64,000 nucleotides of DNA from an uncultured Clostridia bacterium (lineage in GTDB: Bacteria > Bacillota > Clostridia > Oscillospirales > Acutalibacteraceae), in NCBI GenBank assembly GCA_945983355.1, contig CAMFSU010000039.1:46309-110308 (forward strand). The letters are read 5' to 3'. Numbering within the stretch: the first letter of the stretch is position 1; the number at the start of each line of letters is the position of its first letter. A program made the translations under genes and the position numbers. Of this stretch, positions 26,850 through 36,214 are shown in pieces. Below the pieces are notes generated by a model that saw nothing but the letters and a program-made list of their open reading frames with translations, was not told where the DNA came from and ran no database searches.

Positions 26850-28172
26850 ATGGTAAAAAAGATATTTTCCATATTTTTTATATGTTTTTTAATAATACTT
26901 TCGGTTATAAGTCCACTTTCTGCTTCAGCTTACGAGATAACAACCTTTGATATTACCGCCGAAAGCGGTATGCTTGTTAGCTTGGACACGGGCGAGGTGC
27001 TTTGGGAAAAGAACGCCGATAAAAAGGTTTATCCCGCATCAATTACCAAAATTATGACCGCGGTTTTAATGGTTGAAAGCGACAAGTGGGACCCCACCGC
27101 AAAGGTAACCCTTACACAAGAGGCATTTGATATTTGCCTTGGCACAGGTCTTTCGGTTTCGCTTTTAAATGTTGGGGAGGAATTTACCCAGCTCGATTTG
27201 CTTTACACCGTGCTTTTATCCTCCTTTGGTGACTGCACCTATTTGGCGGCATCAATTTTTGGCGGTAGTATTGACGGCTTTGTTGAAATGATGAACCAAA
27301 AAGCGCAGGAGCTTGGTCTTTCGGGCACACACTATTCAAACCCTGTTGGTCTTCACGACGAGGGCACATACACAACAGCACAAGACACATATAAGCTAAC
27401 TGTTTATGCAAAAAAATACGACATTTTAAACGAGGTTACTTCAAAATCACGCTATAAATTAGTTACCACAAGCGGCACCACCCGCACATTATCCACCACT
27501 AATCTTTTACTTGATAATTCTACAGGATATTACTATCAATATGCAAAGGGCTTTAAAACGGGCTATACCGATATGGCGGGCAGATGCCTTGTTAGCACCG
27601 CCTCATATAACGGTTATAACTATATGTGCATCTTGTTTAAATGTCCCAATAACCGCAACAACCGTCATGAATTTTTAGAAAGCCGTGAATTATACCGCTG
27701 GGCATTTAACAACTTCACCTTCAAGGAAATTGCAAACAGCAGTGAGCAGGTTTTTGAAATTCCGCTTAAGCTTTCACTTGACACCGACTTTGTACCACTT
27801 TATTTTAAAGAGCCGTTTGTTTCGGTTTTACCTAAAGAGGCAGATGATTCCACCATCGTTGTAAAACCGTATTTTGAAAACGAAACCGCTACCGCGCCAA
27901 TTAAAAAGGGTCAGGTACTTGGCTATGCTGAAATAATTTATGCCGAAAAGGTTATCGGCAAGGTTGATTTAATTGCCAACGATGACATTAAACAAAGTAA
28001 GCTTTTATATTTCTTTGAGGTTGTTAAAAACTTTTTCACAAGTAAAGCAATGAAATTTGTTTATATAATAATCGGCGCAATTATTGTGGGCTTTATTTTG
28101 GTTTGCATAAAACTGAATATGCCCCGCAAAAAGAAAAAAATCAAATATGTTCCTTATAAGGATGACAAATAA
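26850..28172 (+). CDS. D-alanyl-D-alanine carboxypeptidase (DacF/PBP5-like)
   Basis: 440 residues from the ATG after GAAGGAGA. A signal peptide (to about residue 29, 'SPLSASA') is followed by the S11 peptidase domain. The nucleophile serine is in 'YPASITKIMTA' (SxxK) and the KTG triad in 'GFKTGYTDMAG'. The middle SxN motif reads 'LSSFGDCTY', with glycine where asparagine is expected. A C-terminal beta domain and a membrane helix (about 400-420) with a basic tail (RKKKKIKY) follow. Such enzymes trim the terminal D-Ala of peptidoglycan stem peptides outside the membrane. The SxN change may lower activity. Confidence 0.88.
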   Translation: MVKKIFSIFFICFLIILSVISPLSASAYEITTFDITAESGMLVSLDTGEVLWEKNADKKVYPASITKIMTAVLMVESDKWDPTAKVTLTQEAFDICLGTGLSVSLLNVGEEFTQLDLLYTVLLSSFGDCTYLAASIFGGSIDGFVEMMNQKAQELGLSGTHYSNPVGLHDEGTYTTAQDTYKLTVYAKKYDILNEVTSKSRYKLVTTSGTTRTLSTTNLLLDNSTGYYYQYAKGFKTGYTDMAGRCLVSTASYNGYNYMCILFKCPNNRNNRHEFLESRELYRWAFNNFTFKEIANSSEQVFEIPLKLSLDTDFVPLYFKEPFVSVLPKEADDSTIVVKPYFENETATAPIKKGQVLGYAEIIYAEKVIGKVDLIANDDIKQSKLLYFFEVVKNFFTSKAMKFVYIIIGAIIVGFILVCIKLNMPRKKKKIKYVPYKDDK

Positions 28173-28184
28173 TTATTAAAGCAC

Positions 28185-28226
28185 AAAATTACCGCCACAT
28201 TTAATGTGTGGCGGTAATTTTAATTT
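28185..28226. terminator. Bidirectional terminator
   Basis: 15-bp stem AAAATTACCGCCACA / TGTGGCGGTAATTTT with a 7-nt loop, between the carboxypeptidase gene and convergent veg. Confidence 0.9.
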
Positions 28227-28465
28227 TACAATTCACTAATTTTTACATCGTTTGTTAAAAGGTCGGTGTATTGAAAAGTATAACAATGCGGATTCTCAAC
28301 CTCAATCTCCTCTACCCTAAAAACATGCGGATAAACACCCTTAATAACAACAGGGACATCTTTTAAATAAATTCGGGGACGCGAGGTTGCAACAGTAATG
28401 TGAATTTTTTCATTTTCTTTGAAAAGCGCATCGATTCTCGCTTTAATTCTTTCAATTTCGGTCAT
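28226..28465 (-). CDS. veg: Veg-like protein (DUF1021)
   Basis: 79 residues from the ATG at 28465, which has AGGAGG nine bases ahead. The frame stays open to 28615, but that part is leader RNA. 'GVYPHVFRVEEIE' and 'FQYTDLLTNDVKI' match the Veg core (YPSVFV... and SYxDILTxxVEL). In Bacillus, Veg is a highly transcribed small protein linked to biofilm regulation. Its molecular role is not known. It has a long structured leader. Confidence 0.85.
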   Translation of the reverse strand: MTEIERIKARIDALFKENEKIHITVATSRPRIYLKDVPVVIKGVYPHVFRVEEIEVENPHCYTFQYTDLLTNDVKISEL

Positions 28466-28483
28466 TTTAATATATCCTCCTAT

Positions 28484-28592
28484 TATCGTTTGACAGAGAG
28501 ATGTCCAAACGATAAACCGACCGATATACCAAAATACGTTATATCCGTTGGAAAGCACTCCCGTGGCAATTTTAAATTGCAACCTAATTATA
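28484..28592 (-). promoter_or_regulatory. veg leader: -10 box and hairpin
   Basis: A TATAAT box lies at 28592-28587 on the minus strand. The leader then carries a hairpin, TATCGTTTG...CAAACGATA (28484-28514), just ahead of the veg ribosome site. No close -35 match is seen. Confidence 0.5.
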
Positions 28593-28605
28593 ACATGTTT
28601 TTGCA

Positions 28606-28637
28606 AAAAAGTCACCCAAAATTTTGGGTGACTTTTA
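28606..28637 (-). terminator. Terminator of thrS
   Basis: Near-perfect palindrome AAAGTCACCCAAAA / TTTTGGGTGACTTT followed by a T-run on the minus strand. Confidence 0.88.
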
Positions 28638-28649
28638 AATAAATTTTGC

Positions 28650-30593
28650 TTATTTAATTACCTTGGTTTCAATTTCCTCTACTGCTTTATCAATAAAGTC
28701 AGCAAGTGGCATTGCGCCGAGGTCACCGTTTTCGCCACGCTGACGAACAGCAACTGCGCCTGCTTCAACCTCGCTGTCACCGATAACCAGCATATAGGGT
28801 ACTTTTTGGAGTCGTGCTTCACGGATTTTATAACCGATTTTTTCATTGCGGTCATCGATTTCAACACGCATACCCTTTGCCTCTAACTGCTTTTTAACAT
28901 CATAAGCATAGTCAAAATGTCTGTCCGCAATGGGAAGAATTTTAACCTGTGTGGGAGCAAGCCACATTGGGAAAGCACCTGCATATTTTTCGATAAGAAG
29001 CGCCAAGGTGCGTTCATAACAGCCGATAGATGTGCGGTGAATAATGTATGGATTTTTCTTTTGGCCGTCACGGTCAACATATTCCATACCAAACTTTTCA
29101 GCAAGCATTTGGTCAATTTGAATGGTGATAAGTGTGTCTTCCTTGCCGTAAACATTCTTAATTTGAATGTCAAGCTTTGGACCATAGAATGCAGCTTCGC
29201 CAACACCAACTTTATAAGGAATTTCGAGATGGTCTAAAATTTTACCCATCATATCCTGCGCTTCGTTCCATTGCTCTGTGGTGCCGATATATTTTTCTTT
29301 ATTATCGGGGTCCCATTGTGAGAAACGGTAAGAAACATCCTCATAAAGACCAAGAGTCTTAAGCATAAATATTGCAAGTTCAAGCGATGCCTTAAATTCT
29401 TCCTCTAACTGTTCGGGGGTGCAAATTAAGTGACCCTCTGAAATAGTGAACTGGCGAACGCGGATAAGACCGTGCATTTCGCCCGATTCCTCATTTCTGA
29501 AAAGAGTTGAGGTTTCGCCATAGCGCAAGGGTAAATCACGGTAAGAACGTGCACGGTTTAGATATGCTTGGTATTGGAAGGGGCAGGTCATTGGGCGAAG
29601 TGCAAAGCATTCCTTGCTTTCATCATCGGGGTCGCCCATAACAAACATACCATCGCGGTAGTGGTCCCAGTGGCCTGAAATTTTATAAAGGTCGCTTTTT
29701 GCCATAAGAGGTGTTTTGGTACGAAGCCAACCTCTTCTTTCCTCCTCATCCTCAACAAAGCGCTGTAAAATTTGAAGAATTTTGGTGCCCTTTGGAAGCA
29801 TAATGGGAAGACCCTGACCAATGCAGTCAACGGTTGTGAAAATTTCAAGCTCACGGCCAAGCTTATTGTGGTCACGCTTTTTGGCCTCTTCAAGCATTGT
29901 TAAATGTGCTTCTAATTCACTGGCTTTTGGGAAAGCGGTGCCGTAAACACGGCAAAGCATTTTTTTAGATGAATCCCCACGCCAATAAGCGCCTGTTGCA
30001 GAGGTAAGCTTGAATGCCTTAACTAAACCGGTGCTCATAAGATGTGCGCCTGCACACAAATCGGTAAATTCACCCTGTGAATAAAAGCTTATTTCTTCGC
30101 CGTCGGCAATACCGTCAGCAAGCTCTACCTTATAGGGCTCGTTCTCATTTTCGAATTTGGCAACTGCCTCGGCTTTTGGAAGTGCAAAACGGGTGATTTC
30201 TAAATCTTCTTTAACGATTTTCTTCATTTCACCCTCGATTTTAGCCAAATCATCAGGTGTAAATTTGTTTTCAATATCAAAATCATAATAAAAACCGTCA
30301 TCAACAGCAGGGCCGATAGCAAGCTTGGCATTTGGATAAAGGCGCTTTACTGCCTGTGCCAAAATGTGTGATGCAGTATGGCGGAAGGTCCAACGGCCGT
30401 ACTCATCCTCAAAGGTTAAAAGCTCTAAATTATCGCCGTCCTTTAAAACGGTTCTTAAATCGCAGTTTTCGCCATTGATTTTGGCAGCACAAACATTTTT
30501 ATAAAAACCGCCGCCGAAAGACTTTGCGATTTCATAAGCAGTAATGCCGTCATTAAATTCCTTGACATTATCCCTTAAAATAACCTTAATCAT
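28650..30593 (-). CDS. thrS: Threonyl-tRNA synthetase
   Basis: 647 residues, normal for bacterial ThrRS. Domains in order: TGS (1-60), editing/SAD ('HTASHILAQAVKRLYPNAKL', with the HxxxH zinc-like motif), the class II core with motif 2 ('FRNEESGEMHGLIRVRQF') and the zinc cysteine in 'RPMTCPFQYQAYL', motif 3 ('IHRTSIGCYERTLALLIE') and the C-terminal anticodon domain. It charges tRNA-Thr. A T-box leader controls it, so it is made when uncharged tRNA-Thr accumulates. Confidence 0.97.
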   Translation of the reverse strand: MIKVILRDNVKEFNDGITAYEIAKSFGGGFYKNVCAAKINGENCDLRTVLKDGDNLELLTFEDEYGRWTFRHTASHILAQAVKRLYPNAKLAIGPAVDDGFYYDFDIENKFTPDDLAKIEGEMKKIVKEDLEITRFALPKAEAVAKFENENEPYKVELADGIADGEEISFYSQGEFTDLCAGAHLMSTGLVKAFKLTSATGAYWRGDSSKKMLCRVYGTAFPKASELEAHLTMLEEAKKRDHNKLGRELEIFTTVDCIGQGLPIMLPKGTKILQILQRFVEDEEERRGWLRTKTPLMAKSDLYKISGHWDHYRDGMFVMGDPDDESKECFALRPMTCPFQYQAYLNRARSYRDLPLRYGETSTLFRNEESGEMHGLIRVRQFTISEGHLICTPEQLEEEFKASLELAIFMLKTLGLYEDVSYRFSQWDPDNKEKYIGTTEQWNEAQDMMGKILDHLEIPYKVGVGEAAFYGPKLDIQIKNVYGKEDTLITIQIDQMLAEKFGMEYVDRDGQKKNPYIIHRTSIGCYERTLALLIEKYAGAFPMWLAPTQVKILPIADRHFDYAYDVKKQLEAKGMRVEIDDRNEKIGYKIREARLQKVPYMLVIGDSEVEAGAVAVRQRGENGDLGAMPLADFIDKAVEEIETKVIK

Positions 30594-30610
30594 AAAAATT
30601 TCCTCCTAAA

Positions 30611-30850
30611 AAACAAAAACTTCGCCCCTGTAAACAGGGACGAAGTAAAATTTCTCCGCGGTTCCACCCAAATTCCGAAATAAATCGACACTTTGATACC
30701 TTTAACGCAGGGTTTACGGCACGGTTTTTTACCCCGTGCAGCTAAAAGGCGGTCTCATTTTTTGTTTGGTTTAGCGGGCTTACAGCCGACGACCCGCATT
30801 CTCTGAAAACATTGCAAAAAACTAATGTCCTTTATCACAGCTTTTATTAA
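30611..30850 (-). ncRNA. T-box riboswitch (threonine) with terminator
   Basis: The minus strand carries the T-box sequence GGGTGGAACCGCGG (30669-30656), an upstream stem I region with AGAGA and a possible ACC specifier in 'TGAGACCGCC', and then the terminator hairpin 'ACTTCGTCCCTG'/'CAGGGGCGAAGT' with a T-run (30646-30611). Uncharged tRNA would pair with the T-box and prevent termination ahead of thrS. The specifier assignment is tentative. Confidence 0.93.
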
Positions 30851-30854
30851 AATC

Positions 30855-30883
30855 ATAATACAACTTTATTTTATATGTGTCAA
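30855..30883 (-). promoter_or_regulatory. Promoter of thrS T-box leader
   Basis: Minus strand TTGACA (30883-30878), 17-nt spacer, TATTAT (30860-30855). Confidence 0.8.
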
Positions 30884-30894
30884 GTGTTTTTTGC

Positions 30895-30923
30895 TTGAAT
30901 AACGGATAAGTATATGTTAAAAT
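30895..30923 (+). promoter_or_regulatory. Promoter of pth-mfd
   Basis: TTGAAT (30895-30900), 17-nt spacer, TAAAAT (30918-30923). Transcription begins near 30930, so the GTG at 30924 cannot be the pth start. Confidence 0.65.
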
Positions 30924-30938
30924 GTGGTTGGTGATAAA

Positions 30939-31529
30939 ATGATTTTTTCAAAAAAACCCACTTATGATTGGCTTATTGTAGGGCTTGGCAACCCCACAAA
31001 GCAATATGATAACACCCGCCACAATATCGGCTTTGCCGCGGTTGAGCGTTTTATGGATGAAAACGGCGGCAGCTTTAACAAAAATAAATATGACGCCCTT
31101 TTCGGTGAATGTATGGTTGGTGCAAACCGCTTGCTTGTTGTAAAACCCCAAACCTTTATGAATTGTTCGGGCCAGGCGGTGCAAAAAATCGCCGCATTTT
31201 ATAAAATACCCACCGACCGTATTTTAATTATTTTTGACGATGTTTCGCTTTCTGTGGGCAAAATAAGAATGCGTAAAAACGGCAGTCACGGCGGACATAA
31301 CGGTATGAAGGATATTATCGCACTTATGGGCACAAGTGACATTATGCGTTTAAAAATCGGTGTTGGGCAAAAGCCCCACCCCGACTATGACTTGGCCGAC
31401 TGGGTACTTTCAAAATTCCCGCAAAGTGATAAGGAAAATCTTGATTTAGCCCTTAAAAAGTCAAATTTGGCAATTAAAGAAATTATAACAAAGGGTATTG
31501 ATTCAGCAATGAATAAATACAACAACTAA
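30939..31529 (+). CDS. pth: Peptidyl-tRNA hydrolase
   Basis: 196 residues from the ATG at 30939 (GGTGAT ahead), a very short leader after the promoter. Motifs: 'LIVGLGNPTKQYDNTRHNIG' with the catalytic His, 'KPQTFMNCSGQAV', 'IFDDVSLSVGKIRMRKNGSH' and 'GGHNGMKDI'. It frees tRNA from prematurely released peptides. Two bases separate it from mfd, a pairing that is standard in Bacillota. Confidence 0.95.
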   Translation: MIFSKKPTYDWLIVGLGNPTKQYDNTRHNIGFAAVERFMDENGGSFNKNKYDALFGECMVGANRLLVVKPQTFMNCSGQAVQKIAAFYKIPTDRILIIFDDVSLSVGKIRMRKNGSHGGHNGMKDIIALMGTSDIMRLKIGVGQKPHPDYDLADWVLSKFPQSDKENLDLALKKSNLAIKEIITKGIDSAMNKYNN

Positions 31530-31531
31530 AA

Positions 31532-34500
31532 ATGAAAATTATAAGCGATGTTCTAAATTGTGACAGCGATTATAAAAATCTTTTAAGCGACTGCCAAAAA
31601 GGCCGACTGCCCACCCTTTGTACAGGGCTTTCAAATGTGCATAAGGCGGCGGTGATTTCAGCCCTTAACAGTCATTTAAACCAAAAAATTGCTGTCATAA
31701 CTCCCGATGAGGCAACCGCCGAAAGTATCTCAAACGACCTTTTGGCGCTTGGGGTTAATACAGCACTCTTCCCGTCGAGAGATTACTGCCTTTATGACAT
31801 TAAAGGTTATTCAAAAGAATATGAGCATAAACGCACCGACACCCTGTCTAAACTTTTAGGCGGGGATTTTGGCGTGGCTGTAATTTCGCTTGATGCGGCA
31901 CTGCAATACACCCTGCCACCCCAAAAGCTTTTAAATGCAAACTTCAAAGTTAAAAGCGGCGATACATTAGAAATAAGTAATTTGTGCGAAAAGCTGCTTG
32001 AAAGCGGATACACACGCGCCGAAATATGCGAGGGTACGGGACAGTTTTCAGTGCGGGGCGGTATTTTCGACATCTTCCCCGTAAACTCCAAAAAGCCCTG
32101 CCGAATTGAATTTTGGGGCGATGAAATCGATAATATATCTCTTTTCGATATCGAAACCCAACGGCGTGAGGAAACGGTTGATTTTGTTGACATTACCCCC
32201 GCAGTTGAAGTGCTTTATAACCCCGCCACACTTTTAGAAAAGCTAAATTCACTTTCAAAAAGCAAATCACTTACCGACAAGCAAAAAGCACAAATTGAAG
32301 GTGATATAAACGCCCTTGAAAACGGCATTTCTATTAAGGCGGATAAATATATTCCCCAAATTTTTGGTGACAGCACAATATTTAACTATTTAGAAAACAC
32401 ACTTTTGGTTTTATGCGACAGTTTAAATATCAATGAACGGCTTAAAAGCATTTCATCACAAAACGAGCTGGATGTTTCCTCTCTTTTAGAGGATGGCATC
32501 TTATCTAAAAAAACCGCAAAGCTTTGGCTTTCTAAAACCGAATTTTACACACATTTACAAAATGCGGTTATAATGGATAACTTTCCCCGTGGCAGTTATG
32601 AAATTAAGCCCAAAAACATTGTAAACTTCAATTTCAAACGCTCTACCGCGTGGGGCGGCGATATTACCGTTTTGTGTGAGGATATTTCATATATCCTTGA
32701 AAACAAGGGCACAGCAGTTATTTTGGCGGGTGAAAACCGCGCCGCAAGGGTTCTGTGTGATGCTTTGCACGAAAAGAACTTCAACGCAATTTTAAGCGAC
32801 AGCCCCGAAATACTGCCAAACACAGTTTTTGTAACCACAGGCGGTCTTTCAGACGGGTTTGAGGTTTTAAGCCAAAAATTTATGCTTATAACCCACCGAT
32901 ATATACCGTCTGACCGCAAAAAACACAAGAAAAAAGCAAAAAAGGGACAGGAAATCGGCTCACTTGATGAGCTTAAAAAAGGCGATTATGTTGTGCACGA
33001 GGCACACGGCATAGGTATTTTTGACGGTATAAACCGCATTACAAACAGCGGTGTGACAAAGGATTATATAAAAATTAAATACGCCAAAAGTGATGTTTTG
33101 TATGTGCCTGTAACACAGCTTGATTTGGTTTCAAAATATATTGGCAGTGCAACCGAGGATGCCAACATAAAAATTAACCGTTTGGGCGGCAGCGAATGGC
33201 AAAAAACACGCACCCGTGTTAAAAAAGCGGTTAAGAATATGGCAAAGCAATTAACTGCACTTTACGCAAAGCGTATGTCGGTTAAGGGATATGCCTTTTC
33301 ACCCGATACCGATTTGCAAAACGATTTTGAACGAAGGTTTGAATACGACGAAACCGATGACCAATTACGGTGCATTAACGAAATTAAAAACGATATGGAA
33401 CGAGCTGTGCCAATGGACCGCCTTTTGTGTGGGGATGTTGGTTTTGGTAAAACCGAGGTAGCACTTCGTGCCGCATTTAAGTGCATAAGCGAAGGTAAGC
33501 AGTGCGCCCTTTTGGTGCCAACCACCATTTTGGCATTACAGCACTATAACACCATTGTCCGACGTTTTGGTGAAATGCCGGTGAGCGTTAAGCTTTTAAA
33601 CCGCTTTGTTACACCAAAGCAGCAACAAAAAATTATAACCGACCTTAAATGCGGTCGGCTTGATATGGTTGTCGGCACACACCGACTTATTTCAAAGGAT
33701 GTTAGCTTTAAGGATTTGGGGCTTGTAATAATCGACGAAGAGCAACGCTTTGGTGTTGCCCAAAAGGAAAGATTTAAAGAGCTTTACCCGTCGGTTGACA
33801 TTTTAACCCTTTCAGCCACCCCTATTCCCCGCACACTTAACATGGCAATGTCGGGGCTTCGGGATATGTCATCAATTGATGAGGCACCCGGTGACAGACA
33901 CCCTGTGCAAACCTATGTTTTAGAGCAAAATATGGGCATTTTAACCGATGCCATGCGTAAAGAAATTCGCCGCGGCGGTCAGGTTTATTATCTGCACAAT
34001 AACATTGACAGCATTATGGCCTGTGCCGCAAGAATAAAGCAAAAAATACCCGATGCCAATATTGGCGTTGCCCACGGCAGAATGAGTGAGGATGAGCTTT
34101 CAAATGTGTGGAAAAAGCTTATTGAGCACGAAATTGATATTTTGGTTTGCACAACCATTATTGAAACAGGTGTGGATGTACCAAACGCCAACACACTTAT
34201 AATTGAAAATGCCGACCGAATGGGACTTTCACAGCTTCACCAGCTTCGCGGTCGTGTCGGTCGCTCACCAAGAAGGGCTTATGCTTATTTTTGCTTTACA
34301 CCCAATAAGCAGTTAAGTGATATTGCATCAAAGCGGCTTGAAGCGATAAGAGAATATACCGAATTTGGCTCGGGCTTTAAAATTGCAATGCGCGACCTTG
34401 AAATTAGGGGGGCTGGCAGTATTTTGGGCGGTGAACAGCACGGTAATATGGAATCTGTCGGATATGATATGTACCTAAAACTGTTGTCACAAGCAGTTAA

Positions 34501-34954
34501 TGAAGAAAACGGCATTGTGCCCGAGGATGATATTCCCTGCACGGTTGACCTTAATGTTTCGGCACATATACCCGAAAGCTATATTGAATCACTTCCTGCA
34601 CGGCTTGGTATTTATAAGCGCATTGCCGCAATTCGCAGCGATATGGACGCAAGCGATGTTATAGACGAGCTTTGCGACCGCTTTGGCGAGCCGCCAAAAG
34701 CCGTTATGGGACTTATTGATATTGCAATTTTGCGTAACAAAGCGGCGGACAATAAAATTGCCGAAATCACCTCAAACGGCAACACCGCAATTTTGCATAT
34801 AAATTCAATAGAGCCGGCAGTTATGCATAAGCTTGCCGATAAATATCAAAACCGATTTTTACTTAAAGCGGGTGACAAACCGCTTTACACAATTAAGCTT
34901 TTGAAAAATCAAACCATGACCGATTTTGTAACCGAGCTTATATCGGCACTTTGA
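31532..34954 (+). CDS. mfd: Transcription-repair coupling factor
   Basis: 1140 residues, the family length. A UvrB-like N-terminal region and the RNA-polymerase-interacting domain ('KKGDYVVHEAHGIGIFDGI') precede the translocase core: Walker A 'LCGDVGFGKTEVALRAA', DExH 'LVIIDEEQRFGVAQKERF', 'LSATPIPRTLNMAM' and motif VI 'QLHQLRGRVGRSPRRAYAYF'. A C-terminal TRCF domain follows. Mfd removes stalled polymerase and recruits UvrA. It has no clear ribosome site of its own; coupling to pth (2-nt gap) is likely. Confidence 0.97.
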   Translation: MKIISDVLNCDSDYKNLLSDCQKGRLPTLCTGLSNVHKAAVISALNSHLNQKIAVITPDEATAESISNDLLALGVNTALFPSRDYCLYDIKGYSKEYEHKRTDTLSKLLGGDFGVAVISLDAALQYTLPPQKLLNANFKVKSGDTLEISNLCEKLLESGYTRAEICEGTGQFSVRGGIFDIFPVNSKKPCRIEFWGDEIDNISLFDIETQRREETVDFVDITPAVEVLYNPATLLEKLNSLSKSKSLTDKQKAQIEGDINALENGISIKADKYIPQIFGDSTIFNYLENTLLVLCDSLNINERLKSISSQNELDVSSLLEDGILSKKTAKLWLSKTEFYTHLQNAVIMDNFPRGSYEIKPKNIVNFNFKRSTAWGGDITVLCEDISYILENKGTAVILAGENRAARVLCDALHEKNFNAILSDSPEILPNTVFVTTGGLSDGFEVLSQKFMLITHRYIPSDRKKHKKKAKKGQEIGSLDELKKGDYVVHEAHGIGIFDGINRITNSGVTKDYIKIKYAKSDVLYVPVTQLDLVSKYIGSATEDANIKINRLGGSEWQKTRTRVKKAVKNMAKQLTALYAKRMSVKGYAFSPDTDLQNDFERRFEYDETDDQLRCINEIKNDMERAVPMDRLLCGDVGFGKTEVALRAAFKCISEGKQCALLVPTTILALQHYNTIVRRFGEMPVSVKLLNRFVTPKQQQKIITDLKCGRLDMVVGTHRLISKDVSFKDLGLVIIDEEQRFGVAQKERFKELYPSVDILTLSATPIPRTLNMAMSGLRDMSSIDEAPGDRHPVQTYVLEQNMGILTDAMRKEIRRGGQVYYLHNNIDSIMACAARIKQKIPDANIGVAHGRMSEDELSNVWKKLIEHEIDILVCTTIIETGVDVPNANTLIIENADRMGLSQLHQLRGRVGRSPRRAYAYFCFTPNKQLSDIASKRLEAIREYTEFGSGFKIAMRDLEIRGAGSILGGEQHGNMESVGYDMYLKLLSQAVNEENGIVPEDDIPCTVDLNVSAHIPESYIESLPARLGIYKRIAAIRSDMDASDVIDELCDRFGEPPKAVMGLIDIAILRNKAADNKIAEITSNGNTAILHINSIEPAVMHKLADKYQNRFLLKAGDKPLYTIKLLKNQTMTDFVTELISAL

Positions 34955-34969
34955 CTTATAAAATTTTAG

Positions 34970-34998
34970 TGGACTTTTTAAATAGTTTATTATATAAT
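34970..34998 (+). promoter_or_regulatory. Promoter of SurA/PrsA-like lipoprotein gene
   Basis: TGGACT, 17-nt spacer, TATAAT (34993-34998); CGGAGGA follows ahead of the ATG. Confidence 0.55.
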
Positions 34999-35031
34999 AA
35001 GTATTGTAAATTTTTTTCGGAGGAAAAATAA

Positions 35032-36111
35032 ATGAAGTTAACAAAAAAACTTATTGCGCTTGTTATCGTTTGCATTATGGCATTATCGATTACCGGCTGC
35101 CACAAACAAAATGAAATTGCCGTTACTGTAAACGGTTATGAATTTACATCGGGTTATTATATGTGCGCTCTTGTTAATGCATATTCCGAAGGACAAAGCA
35201 CAGTTTATGAAGCCAAGGAAGATAAAACCGATATCAATTATTTTAAAGAAAAAATTGATGACAAAGAATTTTCAGTATGGGTTAAAGACCGCGCCATTGA
35301 CCTTTTGGAAGAAATAGGCACCTATAAAAAGCTTTGCGATGATAAAAAGGTTAAGATTGATGACGAAACAAAGGTGGAGGCCGAAAACACCGCTTTTTAT
35401 ATGTGGAATTATTACGGCTATGGTACTTTGTTTGAGCCCAACGGCGTAAGCTATGAAACATATAAAAAGTTCACTCTTGACAGCTTTTGTCAAAGTCTTT
35501 ATTTTGAACACCTTTACGGTGAAAAGGGCGAAAAGGAAATTGCTGCTGCCGAGGTTGAAAAGAAGCTTTACGAAACCTTTATTATTGCTGATTTAATTGA
35601 TGTTACTTTCGGCGAAGAAACCGCTGAAAAGAAAGCCGAAACCAAAACAAAGCTTGAAGGTTATCTTAATGATTTAACCTCTAAAAAGAAGACCTTTGAA
35701 GAGGTTTATAAGCTTCACAACAACATAACAGATGAAGAAGATAAAAAGGAAGAAGACGATAAAGAAGAGGCAGAAACCTTAAAACCGCTTGATGAATATG
35801 CCCAAATTTTAGGCGCAAAGGACGGCGGTTATGACCACGATTATTTCGATGATATCAACAAAATGGTGACAAACGAGGTTAAGCTTATTACCAAAAAAGA
35901 TAATGCAGGTTATCTTTTAGTTGTTAAAAAGGATATTAAGTCAGACCCCTATTATCGTGATTCTTTGGATATGACCGTTCGCCATCTTTTAAAGGACGCC
36001 GACTTTGAAAAGGATATGGAAAAGCTCTTCAAAGAAGCAAAGGCAGACATTAACAGCTATGCAGTTGACCGCTTTAAGGTTAAAAATATTAAAGAGCCAT
36101 CATACTCATAA
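35032..36111 (+). CDS. Lipoprotein with SurA/PrsA-like fold
   Basis: 359 residues. The signal peptide ends in the lipobox 'SITGC' (Cys 23). The mature start 'NEIAVTVNGYEFTSGYYMCAL' is the 'vxVNGxxIt' entry of SurA/PrsA-type chaperones. A long helical, highly charged region follows (a Glu/Lys/Asp run 'DEEDKKEEDDKEEAET', about 235-250). No clear parvulin isomerase motif is visible, so it may be a chaperone-like protein without prolyl isomerase activity. It is anchored outside the membrane. Single gene between mfd and another lipoprotein. Confidence 0.7.
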   Translation: MKLTKKLIALVIVCIMALSITGCHKQNEIAVTVNGYEFTSGYYMCALVNAYSEGQSTVYEAKEDKTDINYFKEKIDDKEFSVWVKDRAIDLLEEIGTYKKLCDDKKVKIDDETKVEAENTAFYMWNYYGYGTLFEPNGVSYETYKKFTLDSFCQSLYFEHLYGEKGEKEIAAAEVEKKLYETFIIADLIDVTFGEETAEKKAETKTKLEGYLNDLTSKKKTFEEVYKLHNNITDEEDKKEEDDKEEAETLKPLDEYAQILGAKDGGYDHDYFDDINKMVTNEVKLITKKDNAGYLLVVKKDIKSDPYYRDSLDMTVRHLLKDADFEKDMEKLFKEAKADINSYAVDRFKVKNIKEPSYS

Positions 36112-36120
36112 ATAAATTAA

Positions 36121-36158
36121 CAAACCGCTTTGCAGTGCAAGGCGGTTTGACTTTTTTA
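36121..36158 (+). terminator. Terminator of SurA-like lipoprotein gene
   Basis: 13-bp stem (36121-36133 with 36137-36149, one G-U pair), then CTTTTTT. Confidence 0.88.
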
Positions 36159-36214
36159 AAATGAAGTATTATAATATATATGTCGGCAAACTTTATTTTA
36201 AAGGAGATGTTATT

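Noticed and set aside
28466..28615. N-terminal extension of veg to 28615
   Set aside because: It covers the -10 box and leader hairpin; the ATG at 28465 follows AGGAGG and matches family length.
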